From contig JAMXBD010000066.1 in NCBI GenBank assembly GCA_024138025.1, positions 1,116,001 through 1,180,000 of the forward strand: DNA of 64,000 nt. Reading direction: 5' to 3'. Position 1 is the stretch's first letter; each line of letters starts with the position of its first letter. A model generated the notes under the pieces. The model was not told the DNA's origin and searched no databases. It saw only the letters and a program-made list of their open reading frames with translations. Shown piece after piece: positions 1 through 15,091 of this stretch. The position numbers and the translations under genes are program-made. The DNA is from Combretum micranthum. Taxonomy: Eukaryota > Streptophyta > Magnoliopsida > Myrtales > Combretaceae.

Positions 1-344
1 AAACTAATTATGTATGATTTTAAGCTTTATTTATTTGTGTTGTTGTAAATAACATATTAAATATTGTGAATAAATGATAAATTTTACTATTTATAGGAAA
101 TAATTTAAAATATTAATAATTATATATTTAAAATTATTTTTTATTATTTTTTATTTTTTTCAATGGAATCGGATGGAACCATTGGTTCCACAGATTGTAG
201 GCCAAAGAACCACCTAGGAACTGTGAAACCAGCAGTTCCATAGCCAGTTCTGGAGCCGGCCAATCTATTTGATTCTGATTCTAGAACCATCGATGACGGT
301 TCCGGTTCGATTCTTGATTCAGAACCGAACCATGCCTATGTCTA
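1..344. mobile_element. hAT-type non-autonomous element, right-hand part (family A)
   Basis: Runs in from outside the window. Its inner part is AT-rich and its last 190 bases are full of GGAACC/GGTTCC and GAACCG words, ending in CCTATGTCTA. The same layout, order of words and terminal motif recur in the full-length copy at 58614-59470, including the inner ATATTGTGAATAAA segment (near 60 here, near 59140 there). No coding capacity is seen. The hAT assignment rests on end structure only. Confidence 0.55.
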
Positions 345-1190
345 CGGCCAAGGACACAAAACCTGAAAGAAAGTTAATAAAGGCTCTCCCTCACCCTCAT
401 TTGGAAAAAAAAAAAAAAAATCGATTATATAATGTATTTAAATAAGACAAATAAATATCTATAATATTTATATTTATAATAGAACAACTTTAAAGAGTTC
501 GCTTCAGAATCTTAATCATTCATACTATCTTGATGGTTGAATAGATTGACCTTAAAACAATAATAGTTAATTACTATTGCGTTAGCCAGTCAACAGGTGG
601 TGACAACAATTCATATTTACACATACATGTATACGTATATTATAGGGAATGCAAGTGTAACAAGGGCAAAATATTAACAGAGATAAAAAGGAGGAGAAAC
701 GTGGGAACCGCTTACGGAGTAAGGACACATAAATATCTGCTATCAGATTTTCCTGAGACACAACACATGAACAAAACAAGTCTCATAAGTCACACTCCAC
801 AGACTTATCCTCACAGAATCTATAACTCTTCAACCATAACCACTTATAATTCCACTCTTTTGTCCACCTATATCCTCCACTCATACCATAATCCTCTCAG
901 GCAATAATAGTCATTATACCCCAGGAACTAGTTCTTTTTGCCATTTTCCTTTTCCAAATGTACATTTTGTAGAGAATATTAAAATTAAAAGATTTTATTT
1001 ATACCTTCTGAATTTGTCATCTCCTTTACGTTTATACTTTTTTTATTAATCTATGTTAGTTATGATATAAGATAGAAAATTTGATAGAGAAATGTTGAAG
1101 TATAATATTTTACAACTTTAATTTTAGATATAAACTATAATAATTTATAGTTATATTGGCTATAATAGGTAATAATTCGTGTGTAGGTAT
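345..1190. other. Gene-upstream DNA, no feature recognised
   Basis: AT-rich sequence with a run of about 17 A near 405-421. Short open frames on both strands show no recognisable motif and are taken as chance. No RNA gene is seen. Confidence 0.4.
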
Positions 1191-1373
1191 GTTTTGACAT
1201 CATATTTTTCTTATTTTCAAACAAATATTTGTTAAGAAATAGATACCGATGAAAAATTGATAGTTTTACTTATAAATTGATCAATCAAATGCAATATATA
1301 TATATAATACAGATAAATTATAGATGCAGATCATATACAAATACGATATGATAAAAATCCGACGATCCAAACA
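1191..1373. mobile_element. Small MITE, family B, copy 1
   Basis: Shares with the copies at about 10594, 27605 and 60275 a core resembling TTGTTAAGAAATAGATA, followed by repeated ATAGATGCAGAT-like words and an end in GATCCAAAC. It has no coding potential. Boundaries are approximate. It lies about 670 bases upstream of the FNR start codon. Confidence 0.45.
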
Positions 1374-1905
1374 AAGCAAAAAGATAAGAGAATCGGTGTA
1401 AAACATTTTACGTTATTGAAAATTGTTTATTCAAATCATGTTCTTGTCTATTTTATATGCACACACGCCAACTACATCCCCCTAAGCCCTATATTAAATG
1501 ATAAATTTCAAGGGACTTTCATTTTATTTTTAATTAATACTTGATAGCATCCATTTAGATTTTTGTCTTTTATTATTATTTTTTTCATTTTAAGACTAAA
1601 CAAAATCATAGAAGAGCATTTATTAAATATCACACGCTATACTCACACACACACGCACACTCGACATGTAAGTATTATTTAAATTTTAATATGTATAGTG
1701 TGTATGTAAAACATGATTATAATTTTCTATTACCTCCACTATATATTCAAATATAATTAATATTAAATATTTTTTTCTTACATAATAATTAAAATTTTTT
1801 ATTTTTACAACATTAACTTTGGCATAGCTAATTTTATAAATTATTTAACAATTTAAATTTATATCAAATCGTGATTCCACTATTAAAAGGTTTAATCACT
1901 AATAA
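1374..1905. other. Proximal upstream region of the FNR gene
   Basis: AT-rich, with a short CA-rich stretch (about 1634-1658). This is where the FNR promoter must lie, but I can name no specific light-response element with confidence. Confidence 0.4.
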
Positions 1906-1914
1906 TATATATAT
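1906..1914 (+). promoter_or_regulatory. TATA-like box of the FNR gene
   Basis: TATATATAT lies about 130 bases before the FNR start codon. Transcription starting about 30 bases downstream would give a leader of roughly 100 bases. No ATG occurs between 1940 and the start codon, so the main frame would be the first one met by ribosomes. Position and sequence are the only evidence. Confidence 0.35.
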
Positions 1915-2045
1915 TGATTGCCCCGATGGTACCAAAGGAGACATTCTCTTTCACGACTTTTTACTCTTTAACTTCCTTTTAAGAACTTCACTGCCCCATA
2001 AAACTCAATCTTATTCCTGTGTGCTCAGAATCATAGGATATAGCA

Positions 2046-5812
<3,767 letters not shown>

Positions 5813-6209
5813 TTCACTTTTTCACTTCGAGAATTTATTCATCATGGTTTCCTTGTTGATACATAGATAACTCTTCTTGTAATCTTAATATTTTTTTCCC
5901 CGTCATGGAGCAGGTGTACGGTCTATTAATCATACCATCTGCAAAATCTTGATTCAAGATATTAAAGATAGCTCATTATGGTATTGACTAGTTTCAATAT
6001 TTTTTGAAATTTTTGTTTTAAGCACTGCAATGAACAAACTAAAATAGATTGGGCTCAACAAGAAGCATGTGATATAAGGCTGAATATGAAGCTTTGGTCT
6101 CAGCAACTTGAAATTAGTATATATATATATATATATATATAATATACGCATACACATATATAAGCATTTCATTGAATTAAGATAAGTCTCATCACACGTA
6201 AATTTGGAT
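5813..6209 (+). other. 3' flank of the FNR gene
   Basis: Begins with the 3' untranslated region. No exact AATAAA is present near the stop; a T-rich zone (TTGTAATCTTAATATTT, about 5877-5894) is a plausible but weak 3'-end signal. A TA repeat lies at about 6118-6140. Nothing else is recognised. Confidence 0.4.
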
Positions 6210-6214
6210 ATAAC

Positions 6215-6424
6215 TAAAGAAGATACAAGATATTGCAGAAGAAATGATCTATTTTTCTTTGTTGAGAATTGTTGAATTTATATACATTATACAGTAGTGA
6301 TAATTTAGGAAAATATATATGGAGTAAATGTATTCATAAATGTATTCATACGAAAGAAAGAAAGAAATATCATAATCATATCAATTGAGATATTTAAGAT
6401 TGATTTTCCGTAATTGGTTTAACA
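6215..6424 (-). repeat. 3' LTR of the copia element
   Basis: Matches the LTR at 7717-7911 along its length, sharing for example ATATTGCAGAAGAAA, GATAATTTAGGAAAATAT and ATCATATCAATTGAGATAT. It has an extra GTATTCATAAAT duplication and a short GAAA repeat. On the minus strand the bases just before it (TTGTGGGGCA) resemble a polypurine tract. Confidence 0.85.
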
Positions 6425-6565
6425 TGCCCCACAAGATTGGTTGGCCATTGAGAATGCCAATCTTGGAGCAATGAGTGTGGAATGCTTAATGATGCAGCAG
6501 CTTGCTAAGAGAATTACCCTGTTGGTTTGAAGTATGAACATGAGAAATGCGTAGTCAACCTAAAG

Positions 6566-7490
6566 CTACTTGGTCTTGTAGAAATGAAAGTCAATGGCAA
6601 TATGTTTCATACAAGAGTGGAAAATAAGATTTGAGCAAACATACGAGGCTCTAACATTATCACAACAATTAACAGGTGGAGAGGTCAAAGGAATATGCAA
6701 TTCTTGAAGTAGGTTAGTCAACCAATTAACTTCTACTACAGTAGATGCAATTGCATAGTATTCGGCCTCGGTCAAAGATCAAGCAATAGTTTTTTGTTTC
6801 TTGAACACCATGAGACAGGAATAGAGCCAAGAAACACAATATATGCAGTAGTAGAAGTGCGATCATTAGGATCACCCGCCCAATCAACATCAACAAAAGC
6901 ATGGAGATTTAAAGGAGGACCTTTATGAAGCATTAAGCCAAAATCAATAGTGCCAATAAGATACTTGAGAAGATGCTTTATTGCAGTCTAATGAAGAGTA
7001 TATGGTGAATGCATAAATTAAGATAACTTGTTGATAGCAAATGATACATTTGGTTGAGTAAGGGAAAAGGTATTGTAGTGAGCCAAGAACTTGTTGATAG
7101 AGAGTGGCATTAGTAGGGGGGCTTCCATTATAAAGTTTAAGACTCTCTATTGTAGCTAAATGAGTGGAAACAGGTTTAGCGCCAAGCATGTCAACTTATT
7201 AGAGAAGATCTTGAATGTGCCTTTTTTTTTTTCTGAGAGAAACAAACCATTGGAAGTAAAAAGATCTTCAACCTTGAGAAAATAAGACAAAGTGCCAAGA
7301 TCCTTGAGAGAAAAACGATGAGTAAGGACTGAAATGAAATTGCTTATGTATGAAGGTAAGGATCCATTGACGATAATATCATCAACATACACAAGAAGAT
7401 AAATGATTGAGCCTGCTATATGAAGAATAAATAGAGAAGTATCAGAATATGAGTTGGAGAAGCCCATGGAAAGTAAAAAGGCATGGGTTC
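6566..7490 (-). pseudogene. Copia polyprotein relic: reverse transcriptase end and RNase H
   Basis: The relic is in several frames. First comes the reverse transcriptase catalytic region with YLLVYVDDIIV and then RFSLKDLGTLSYFL (7156-7467). Next is the connecting segment with LGAKPVSTHLA (6944-7189), then an RNase H part with VDVDWAGDPNDRTST and AYIVFLGSIPVSW (about 6800-6930), and finally TEAEYYAIAS and KHIAIDFHF (6566-6775). These blocks are in the normal copia order. Stops and frame changes separate them, so no functional product is expected. Confidence 0.88.
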
Positions 7491-7534
7491 ATGATACCAA
7501 GCTGGTGGAGCTTGACGAAGGCCATAAATGGCCT

Positions 7535-7676
7535 TCTAGTCTAGTGGCATCTAGTCTAGGTCCTTATCCTTGAGGTATTGAGGTCGATTCCTTGTGTTAA
7601 TATGTTATAATGATCCTATATAACCTTATTGTAATTACCCTGGTGACCTACAGGAAAAAAAAAAAAAAAAAAAAAA
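7535..7676 (+). mobile_element. tRNA-derived SINE with poly(A) tail inside the copia element
   Basis: A pol III A-box-like TAGTCTAGTGGC (7537-7548) and a B-box-like GGTCGATTCC (7582-7591) stand about 35 bases apart, as in a tRNA-like head. A short body ends in a 22-A tract (7655-7676). It sits between the pol relic and the primer site of the copia element, in the opposite orientation, so it is younger than that element. I could not define target duplications. Confidence 0.6.
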
Positions 7677-7704
7677 GGAAGAAGAAGAAAGGTATGCCCT
7701 TAGG

Positions 7705-7716
7705 GCTCTGATACCA
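7705..7716 (-). other. Primer-binding site (tRNA-iMet) of the copia element
   Basis: The minus strand reads TGGTATCAGAGC, the standard plant primer site complementary to initiator methionine tRNA. It abuts the end of the 5' LTR exactly. This fixes both the element's orientation and its LTR boundary. Confidence 0.92.
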
Positions 7717-7911
7717 TGAAGAAGATAAAATATATTGCAGAAGAAAGGTCTATATTTCTTTATTAAGAATAGTTGAATTTATATACATCATACATTAGGG
7801 ATAATTTAGGAAAATATGTGGAGTAAATATATTAACACTAATAAGAGAAAAAAATATCATAATCATATCAATTGAGATATTTAAAGCCAATTTTCCGTGA
7901 TTGGTTTAACA
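7717..7911 (-). repeat. 5' LTR of the copia element
   Basis: 195 bp. On the minus strand it starts TGTTAAACC and ends CTTCA, directly against the primer-binding site. Confidence 0.87.
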
Positions 7912-7916
7912 ATAAC

Positions 7917-9418
7917 TTACAATTACTTATATCTTTTAATGTATGAGAGAAAAAAAATACCTATTAAAGGGTGTCACAATTTGATTATATAGACTTTAAA
8001 GTCAAGTTAGAGGGCTTAACTCGAGTGTGTAGTACAACAACTGTCGAGTGAGACAAGTGGGGTGATTTATTTTGGAAGTGAGTGTAATTTGAGGCTGATA
8101 TAACTTCTCCTGAGCGAAATGGTTGAGAGTAATACCGCTCTCTTGACATAGCCACGATGCGCTAAAATTAATGAAAGAAATTGAATCCTCTAAACATACA
8201 TAAGATTGTAGCAAAGTTAAGATAACTCTCTCAATGAGAAAGATAGGCTTAGACATAACGGATCTATAACGATGGGATGAGAAGGTTGGTTCACCATTTG
8301 AAATTAAAGTAAAGATGAGAATTCAAAGGATGATCAAGTGTTGTATAGACATTTTAGGAGGAAGAATATTGTGTCTTATGATATAGGTGCGTGTGTATCA
8401 TATCTATTGAAAATTTAGTAAAAGTTGTACCTACAATAAGGTAAACGCATCTATCTACCTCAAGAGAATGCCAGAGGCCAAAAATAATTTATGGACAAAA
8501 TGTCATCTCTAGTTTAACTTCACATGTTTTTTCAATTTTACACCCGGATTTTAAATTGTCAAATCATACACTCAATTGGAGGCTTAAATGTCACCATCAT
8601 TGCTTCATCTTCTTCCATTGCAGACAGTTTTCCACGTCCTAGTCACTATGAGAAACCAATAACACGTTTAAAGCTTAATTTCATATTAAGGTGTGTAAAG
8701 TATCCATAAAACCTTCTTTCTGTGATTGAAAGACCCCCACCTTGAAACCACATTTAAAGATTACCATCAAGCTGGTAACATTGTGGAAGGACTTTGATAA
8801 TCCAACAAAATGCAAAAACAGCATTATTGGTTTGCACGTATCATAGTATCATGAGTTTCTATGATAACTAGGATAGTAGTTAGTAACCAAAAAAAAAAAA
8901 AAAAAAGATGAGTCAGTAATGGGAGAACTAAATTCCTAATCGGGTGTATAATTTGACGCCTTAAAATTTCCAATTGTAAAATTATAAATAAGTAACCATC
9001 ATATAGTGCAAATAATTTTAAGCTCACTGCCCTCCGCTTACATATTTATACAATTCCATCTCCGAGCCGATTCACAGGAGGCTGGAAGTAGAAGCCAACT
9101 TCACCTTAATGAAGGCAGACCAGACATCCATGAAAAACCCATGGGCCTCTATCTTTGCCCTGGTGATATGATCAGATGGAATCATGAGATGTTGGCCCAC
9201 GACTATATGGCGAATTCCAGGAAGGCGGGTCTCCTTTTCAAATGCCATGTCTTTGCATTGCCTAAATAATTATCTAATTCTAATTTATCTGGTAGATGAT
9301 GTTACATGACATGGAATTTTGGTTAACGTGATACGCAACAAATGTTCTTTTTCTTGAATATACAGTTTAGATTTTAATAACCATCTTATTTTGTCAAGCA
9401 CATGATAGTACATAACAG
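7917..9418. other. No clear gene; one GC-richer segment near 9060-9270
   Basis: Mostly AT-rich sequence with a poly(A) run near 8887-8906. A 60-base-plus open frame on the minus strand (8002-8256) shows no motif I know. The segment at about 9060-9270 is noticeably richer in G and C. It is open on the + strand (9006-9269) and also on the minus strand from an ATG near 9250. I recognise neither product. It could be an exon fragment or an organelle-derived piece. Confidence 0.35.
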
Positions 9419-10328
9419 TAGGTGGGCAAAAATACTGATAAAATCGAACCAATCCGTAAGCCAAACTAAAAATATAAGCCTTTTAAACAATTTGATCTGA
9501 AAAATTCTCAATTTGAACCAATCTGTAAATTTATGATTGGTTTATACGATAAACCAAACCAAACCGATTTAGAAAAAAATAAAATAATATTTTACTTGTA
9601 ATTATATATATATATATATATATGTTATGTTGATTTATTAAAGATCATATATGTTTTTACAGTTTCATTATGATATATTAATTATTTGATTAGTATTGAT
9701 TAATACTAACTTGTTCTTTTTAAAAATTGCTTTTAGGTTTAACATATATTCATCCATTAGTGATTTAATGTTATTTTTTTTCTTTTGTTAATCATTTTAA
9801 CTCTATGAAATATGGACTTTATTTATTTAGTTATAACTTTTATTATGCAGTAATTTTTAAATGTAATTTGTTAGCAAATCACTTCTTATTTTTTAATGAC
9901 TTTTGTTGGTAGATAATTTAATTTTATATTTGTCAAATTTATTAGTAGAAGATTGACTGGATGGTTTTGTGAAGGATTATATATTATGATTTACTATATA
10001 TTAGTTAGTGAATGTACTTTGTTGGTAGATGACTGGTTGGTTACCGAATGATTTATGGATGACTATGGATTATGAATGTGATGGATTTATGAAATATTTT
10101 GTTGTGATTTGCAATTTAAATTTGATAGAGTAATTTAAATATTTGAATATCTGCATTAATGTGAAATATTATAACAAAGTTTTTTTAATTATAGTTTTGA
10201 TATAACCTATAATGTAAGCCAAACTGTCTTTTATGGTCTCGTTTTAGGTGGAAAAAAACCAAATTGTAGATTGTGGTTCAATTTGATTTTAGTAAGAATC
10301 GAATCAAACTGATGCTTACCCACTCCTA
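9419..10328. mobile_element. Non-autonomous hAT-type element
   Basis: Starts TAGGTGGGCAAAAAT and ends ATGCTTACCCACTCCTA, imperfect inverted repeats of the TAGG(A/G)GTG... type. Flanks CATAACAG (9411-9418) and CATGACAT (10329-10336) agree at 6 of 8 positions. Both subterminal regions carry AACCAAACCAAACC and AATCGAATC words. The interior is AT-rich with no coding capacity. Confidence 0.6.
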
Positions 10329-10593
10329 CATGACATGTTAGAACTATGTTTATGACATTTTTGAGATTTTTCTCCCGAAAATGAATTTTTTAAACTTTAT
10401 GTGCAAATTTAAAAGGTTTTATAATTTCTCAAAATTTTAGTTAATTTACTAATTATATATAATTTAATAATTATATATATATATAAATTAATTGTAAATT
10501 AATATTTTATTGTAATGGCAATGTAAAATTTCTTTAGACATGCTACATGCCATACCATATAAACATCACATACAATGTCAAATTTACTATTTA

Positions 10594-10796
10594 GATGGCC
10601 TGTTTTTCATCTGTATCTATATTTGTATTGAAACGATATGTGTAAATATGTTTAATTTTCATCTATATTTGATATTTTCATAAGAACTTTCAACTTTTTT
10701 TTTTTATCTATATCTATTTCTTAATAAACAATTTGTTAGAAAAATGTTTGAAAAAAGTATCTATATCTACCGAAAAAAGCTAGCCAAATAAACCCA
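10594..10796. mobile_element. Small MITE, family B, copy 2
   Basis: Starts GATGGCCTGTTTTT and ends AGCCAAATAAACCC, weak inverted repeats. The core ATATCTATTTCTTAATAAAC is the inverse complement of the core in the copy at 60275, so the two lie in opposite directions. No coding capacity. Confidence 0.5.
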
Positions 10797-11355
10797 AACT
10801 ACAGAGCATAGAAAAAGCTAAACTATTTGTCCTGTGTGATGTGCAAACCAAAATTGCATTTTAAATCATTTTAAAGTTCTTTCGCTCTCCTTAAAAACAA
10901 AAAACCCTAGTATATGGGGACTAGCCCTCCAAGCTAGCTGTCACCCCCTCCTTAACCTGCTAGTGTCACTCTAAATCCATCTCTATTAATATCAATTCTT
11001 TTAGATATACCATCTTCGATATTAGATCTATCCTTTTCATTCATTATTCTCACAATCATCAAACACTGTATCATGATTCCATTAATGTGGGTCCACTTTC
11101 TCAATAGATTGGGTTTGATTGAAGATTGTGAAGACCAATTAATATTGTCTTCTCGGCAATATTTTAGAATAAGTGGATTTTATGTATTTGTTATTTTTCT
11201 TTTTTTTCCTTTTGTTTTGATTCCAATGTGGGATTATGTTATCCATTAGTGGGATTTGTTCTACTTCCAATACGTGAGTTTTGTTCTCTTAGGAGAAATT
11301 GTATTCTTTGCACTCCAAACCCTTCACCGGTCAATCCTCTTGTATTAATATATTA
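10797..11355. other. No feature recognised
   Basis: AT-rich sequence with a few C-rich patches near 10930-10960. No frame, repeat or RNA gene is supported. Confidence 0.4.
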
Positions 11356-11664
11356 GGAAAATTATATCAAAGATATTAGCATTTGAAGGTAAATTTAATT
11401 AAGATATCAAGAAGTTTCGAGTAGTTACAAAGATGAATAAATATTTTGGGTAAATTTATTTAAGGTATTAATGCATCGGGTGGTTAAAAAAAGAATCAAT
11501 ATTTTGCAAAGTGAATGGAATAAAGTATTAATAATTCACCATTGGCGAAAATTAAGGAAACTTAATTAAAAATTGATCTAAATGTTGATACATCGAATAA
11601 ACTTTGTTAAATACCTTAAATAAACTTATTTTCAAACATTAACAAATTATGGTATAATCTACCC
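11356..11664. mobile_element. MITE, family C, copy 1
   Basis: Opens with GGAAAATTATATCAAAGATAT and closes with AATTATGGTATAATCTACC, imperfect inverted repeats. Inside are repeated phrases of the form 'GTAAATTTATTTAAGGTATTAATG' split by GTAGTTAAAA-like words. The same arrangement appears at 58008-58280 and 61642-61998. Confidence 0.45.
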
Positions 11665-12681
11665 TCATTATATTTGATTGATGTAATTCTATTAAATTGA
11701 ATGAAATTCATTCTTTCTAGAAAAAAAAATGATGATAATTTTAAAGGTGTTAAGATTCCTGCAACCAATTAGTATCAATATCAGCATCGCGGTCATTAAT
11801 GTGGGTTTTATTCCCTTATCTCTGCAAGTTGTATTAGATATTGATTTCTTTTTTTTTTTTAAAGATAAGAACTAATTTTAAATGTAAAATCACATTTTCC
11901 ATGCATCCACTAGTGTAAAATTCCATCTTCATCTAGGAAATAAGGGAGTGGCATCGTGATGGTGACTATACTTTGAAATTTCAATTCAATACTAAATAAA
12001 GCATTTGAAAAGGTTATATATTCCTAAGTTTAGGACCAAACATTATATCAAGCCATCCTAAAGAGCAACCAATAATACTTGTGCACACAAAGTAGATCCG
12101 CTACTATAAACAATGCATCGCTATCATGATAATTTATCGCCAAGCCCAGCAGACCTGCCATGGGTTCACAACCAATAGACTTAGGTCAGTGCGAGTGCGA
12201 GTGCTACCTCGACCAATATTTACAAATATTTAGTTGATAATTTATTCAAATGAAGTTTCAAGATTTTCATTAGATGATAAACTCTCCTAATCCATTTCTT
12301 TAATAAAGGTAATAAAATCATTTGATTTTAATCTATATTATTAAAGAAAAAGACACTCTTTTGATGTCTTTGGTCTTTATATTTTAAATATTTATCTTAT
12401 GTCATAAAAATATGGTAGGATATTTAAAAACCCATGTCATAGCGGACAATTATCCAAATGCAAATTGAGATGAACTTTTTTTCTTTTAATCTTTGGCCAA
12501 TCACTTTTATAAACTTTACCAAGCTAAATTTAACATCTTGCAAAGCAAATCATTAATGACTACACATTCCTAACCAAGTTTGATAGATCATTCAGAGAAA
12601 TGATCCACAAAATGTGTTGTTAGATCCTAAACTTTAGTCTTACTAAGGTAGATAAAGTTTTAGAAGGTGTATAAACTTGGA
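11665..12681. other. No feature recognised
   Basis: AT-rich, with a poly(T) run near 11850. No frame over 60 codons with recognisable content. A few GC-richer bases near 12100-12210 show no motif. Confidence 0.4.
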
Positions 12682-13005
12682 GAAATGAAAATCACATAAC
12701 CAGGAAATAGCCTAAAAGAAAGCTTCCAATATCCAACTAACCAATAATGTTCATAAGTTATGGCAGAGCAAAAACATTGTTTTCATCTATAATACAATGT
12801 TAGCCACATTAGTCATTTGATTCAAAATAAATTCCAAAAGGCTTATAACATAGGGTGAAACAAAATCATGTAACCTAAGAAAAAGAATGAAAGAAAAACT
12901 CCAGTATCCAACTAACTAGCATTTTGCTCAGGTTATGTAGACCAAGTACATTGCTTTCATCTATAATTAAATGTAAGCTACATTATTAATTTGATTCAAA
13001 ATTTT
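12682..13005. repeat. Two-copy tandem duplication, unit 174 bp
   Basis: Unit 1 starts at 12682 and unit 2 at 12856. Shared landmarks such as TATCCAACTAAC, TTTCATCTATAAT and TTTGATTCAAAAT recur at a constant offset of about 174 bases. The units have diverged noticeably, so the duplication is old. No coding function is visible. Confidence 0.6.
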
Positions 13006-13330
13006 ACATTTCTTCTGTAAAAGATCACTAACTAACTGGGATTTCGTTTTTTTTTTTTTTTTTTTTTTTGGAGAACTAATTTCTCTACCTTTCTTTGTCT
13101 CCCTCTCTCCATATATATATGTATATATATATATATACATGTATATATACATATCTTTGTTAGGACTTCAACTCGAAGAAAATAAATTAGGTTGCGAAGA
13201 AAAGGAATATAAATTAAAGTAATAAACTTAAACCATGTATTTACATGATGAAAGGAATATGAGCCTCTTCTTTTTATATTTAAGGAAAGCATTAATAAAT
13301 TCTTTTTCTTCTTCTTTATTTATTATATAT
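13006..13330. other. Low-complexity DNA
   Basis: Contains a run of about 23 T (about 13047-13069) and an interrupted TA repeat (about 13111-13150). No gene. Confidence 0.5.
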
Positions 13331-14750
13331 GAGTAAGTTTCATTTATGGTACCTGAATTTTTTAATGGGTAATAGAATAATACCTAAAAAAAATTTTGTA
13401 CCATGATAGTACCCAAACTTTTTAATTATTTCACGCGTGGTATCTTTGCTTGGAATCTGACCATTTCTCCTGATATAATCTGATGTGGAAAGAAAAATTG
13501 ATTAAAAATTATCTTTTTGTGTCCATCTTGGAATTTTTCATTTTCTATTTTCTCTCTTTCTCTCCCACTCCCTCCTACTCCACTCCTTCTTCTTCCCCAA
13601 CTCAAAAAAAAAAAAAATATATATATATATATATAACTAATCAAAATTGTACATTCCCTACCCCAGTCAACATCTAAATTGAGGACTTAAGAACATCATC
13701 ATCCCCTGGTTCTAATCTAATGTGTAATTTGAATGAGAAACAGGGAGTCCATCATCTTCCCTAAACTTCATCTTCTCTACACTTTTCTCTATCGAAAGTC
13801 GAACCCCATCTCTCTCTAAAAAAATTTGAATCAGCTCGGCCTTTTCCACTTGAAATCCATTATGTACCACACCACATCATCTTTTTCCCAGCCATTCATC
13901 ACTATGAACTAATCTTCTCCAATACACTAAAGTCATCTTCAACCTCAACACCATAACACAACTCGCAAACCAAATAGACCACCATAGAGCTAAACACAAC
14001 AAAGCAAAAGTAAAGACCACCTTCAAGAGAACTAAAACATCAGCCTATAATCATCTTCACACAGAAACCCACACAAACCCAAACAACATTCAAGGCCAAC
14101 AACGAAATGAATTGCCTCTATCATCAATCGAACCACTCACTTGCCTATCATGCTACCCACATTGCGAGCATTTGACTTGAAGATGACCATCGAGCCCCAT
14201 CAATCATCTCCACTATAAGCTTCGATATACTCATGCATGTTTGAATGTGTGTGTTGAGTTGAAGAAGAGGACTACAAAGCAAACCCTCCTTATGTAGCTA
14301 TTGTTCGCAACTTAAGGAATAAGATAGGGCTCACCGGAACTCCAGCAATCTACACATGTATCCACCAAACCCAGACCATCATCCATTTTGAATTTGAGCT
14401 TGATTTAAAAGCTAAATTAATCGAGATTAAAATTTTGATTAGTTATATTAGGTTTTTTTTTCTATTTAGGGAAGAAAAAGAAGTGGTGTAAAGGGGAGAG
14501 GGGAGAAGGGGGGAGAAAGAGAGAGGTGAAAAAAATTTAAAAATAAAAGTATGCCAATGTAGACAAAAAATAATTTTTTAATCAATTTTGCTTTTCATAT
14601 CAGATTCTAGTTGAGAAAATGATAGGATTCTTGCTAAGTTACTACACGTGAAACAATTACAAAGTTCGGATACCTTCGTGGTACAAATTTCTTTTAGGTA
14701 TTATTCTATTACAAACGATAAATTTTAAGTATCATGAATGAAACTTACCC
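13331..14750. mobile_element. Element with about 200-bp terminal inverted repeats (Mutator-like)
   Basis: The first 200 bases (13331-13540) match the inverse complement of the last 200 (about 14555-14750). Shared landmarks are GTAAGTTTCATT, TAATAGAATAATACCTAAA, ACTTTxTAATTxTTTCACG and AAATTGATTAAAAA. Such long inverted repeats are typical of MULEs. The interior (13550-14550) contains pyrimidine-rich and CA-rich non-repetitive sequence with no transposase, possibly captured DNA. A 9-bp target duplication was not evident. Confidence 0.6.
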
Positions 14751-15091
14751 ATTAGGAATGCTATTAAATTATAAATATATGCATTATACTTCATGATTTA
14801 TGTGCATTATTAAAAATATGTTTTTCCTAGTCATTTAATACAAGATTTTATATTTTTTTTATTCCTTTCATATTTTAGCATAGATGTTATTTTCTTTGTA
14901 AGTTGGCAGACAAAACAGTGTTAGTGTATCACTCAAAAGTATGATGGAAAATTTTAATTTTATGTTTATAGATTTTGCATGCTAACAAACATTTTCAATA
15001 TATGATTATAGTTTTACATGCATTACAAGTTGATGCACACAACCAACAAAAAAGAAAACAAAGAATCCCTTCTTGTTTTTTTTTTTTTTAG
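14751..15091. other. No feature recognised
   Basis: AT-rich sequence without repeats or frames of note. Confidence 0.4.

Larger units (their letters stand above)
6215..7911 (-). mobile_element. Ty1/copia retrotransposon, internally deleted, with LTRs and target duplication
   Basis: A 1,697-bp element read on the minus strand. Two directly repeated LTRs (6215-6424 and 7717-7911) both run TG/TA...ACA. It is flanked by identical 5-bp duplications, ATAAC at 6210-6214 and at 7912-7916. The 5' LTR is followed directly by a tRNA-iMet primer site. Only the end of reverse transcriptase and the RNase H region remain; gag, protease, integrase and most of reverse transcriptase are missing. The LTRs differ at very roughly one position in five or six, so the insertion is old. 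It lies 400 bp downstream of the FNR stop codon. Confidence 0.88.

Noticed and set aside
8002..8256. 84-codon minus-strand frame
   Set aside because: No family resemblance, no promoter signals and composition like the surroundings.
13426..13677. Overlapping frames of about 60-70 codons on both strands
   Set aside because: They read through the inverted-repeat arm and simple sequence of the Mutator-like element.
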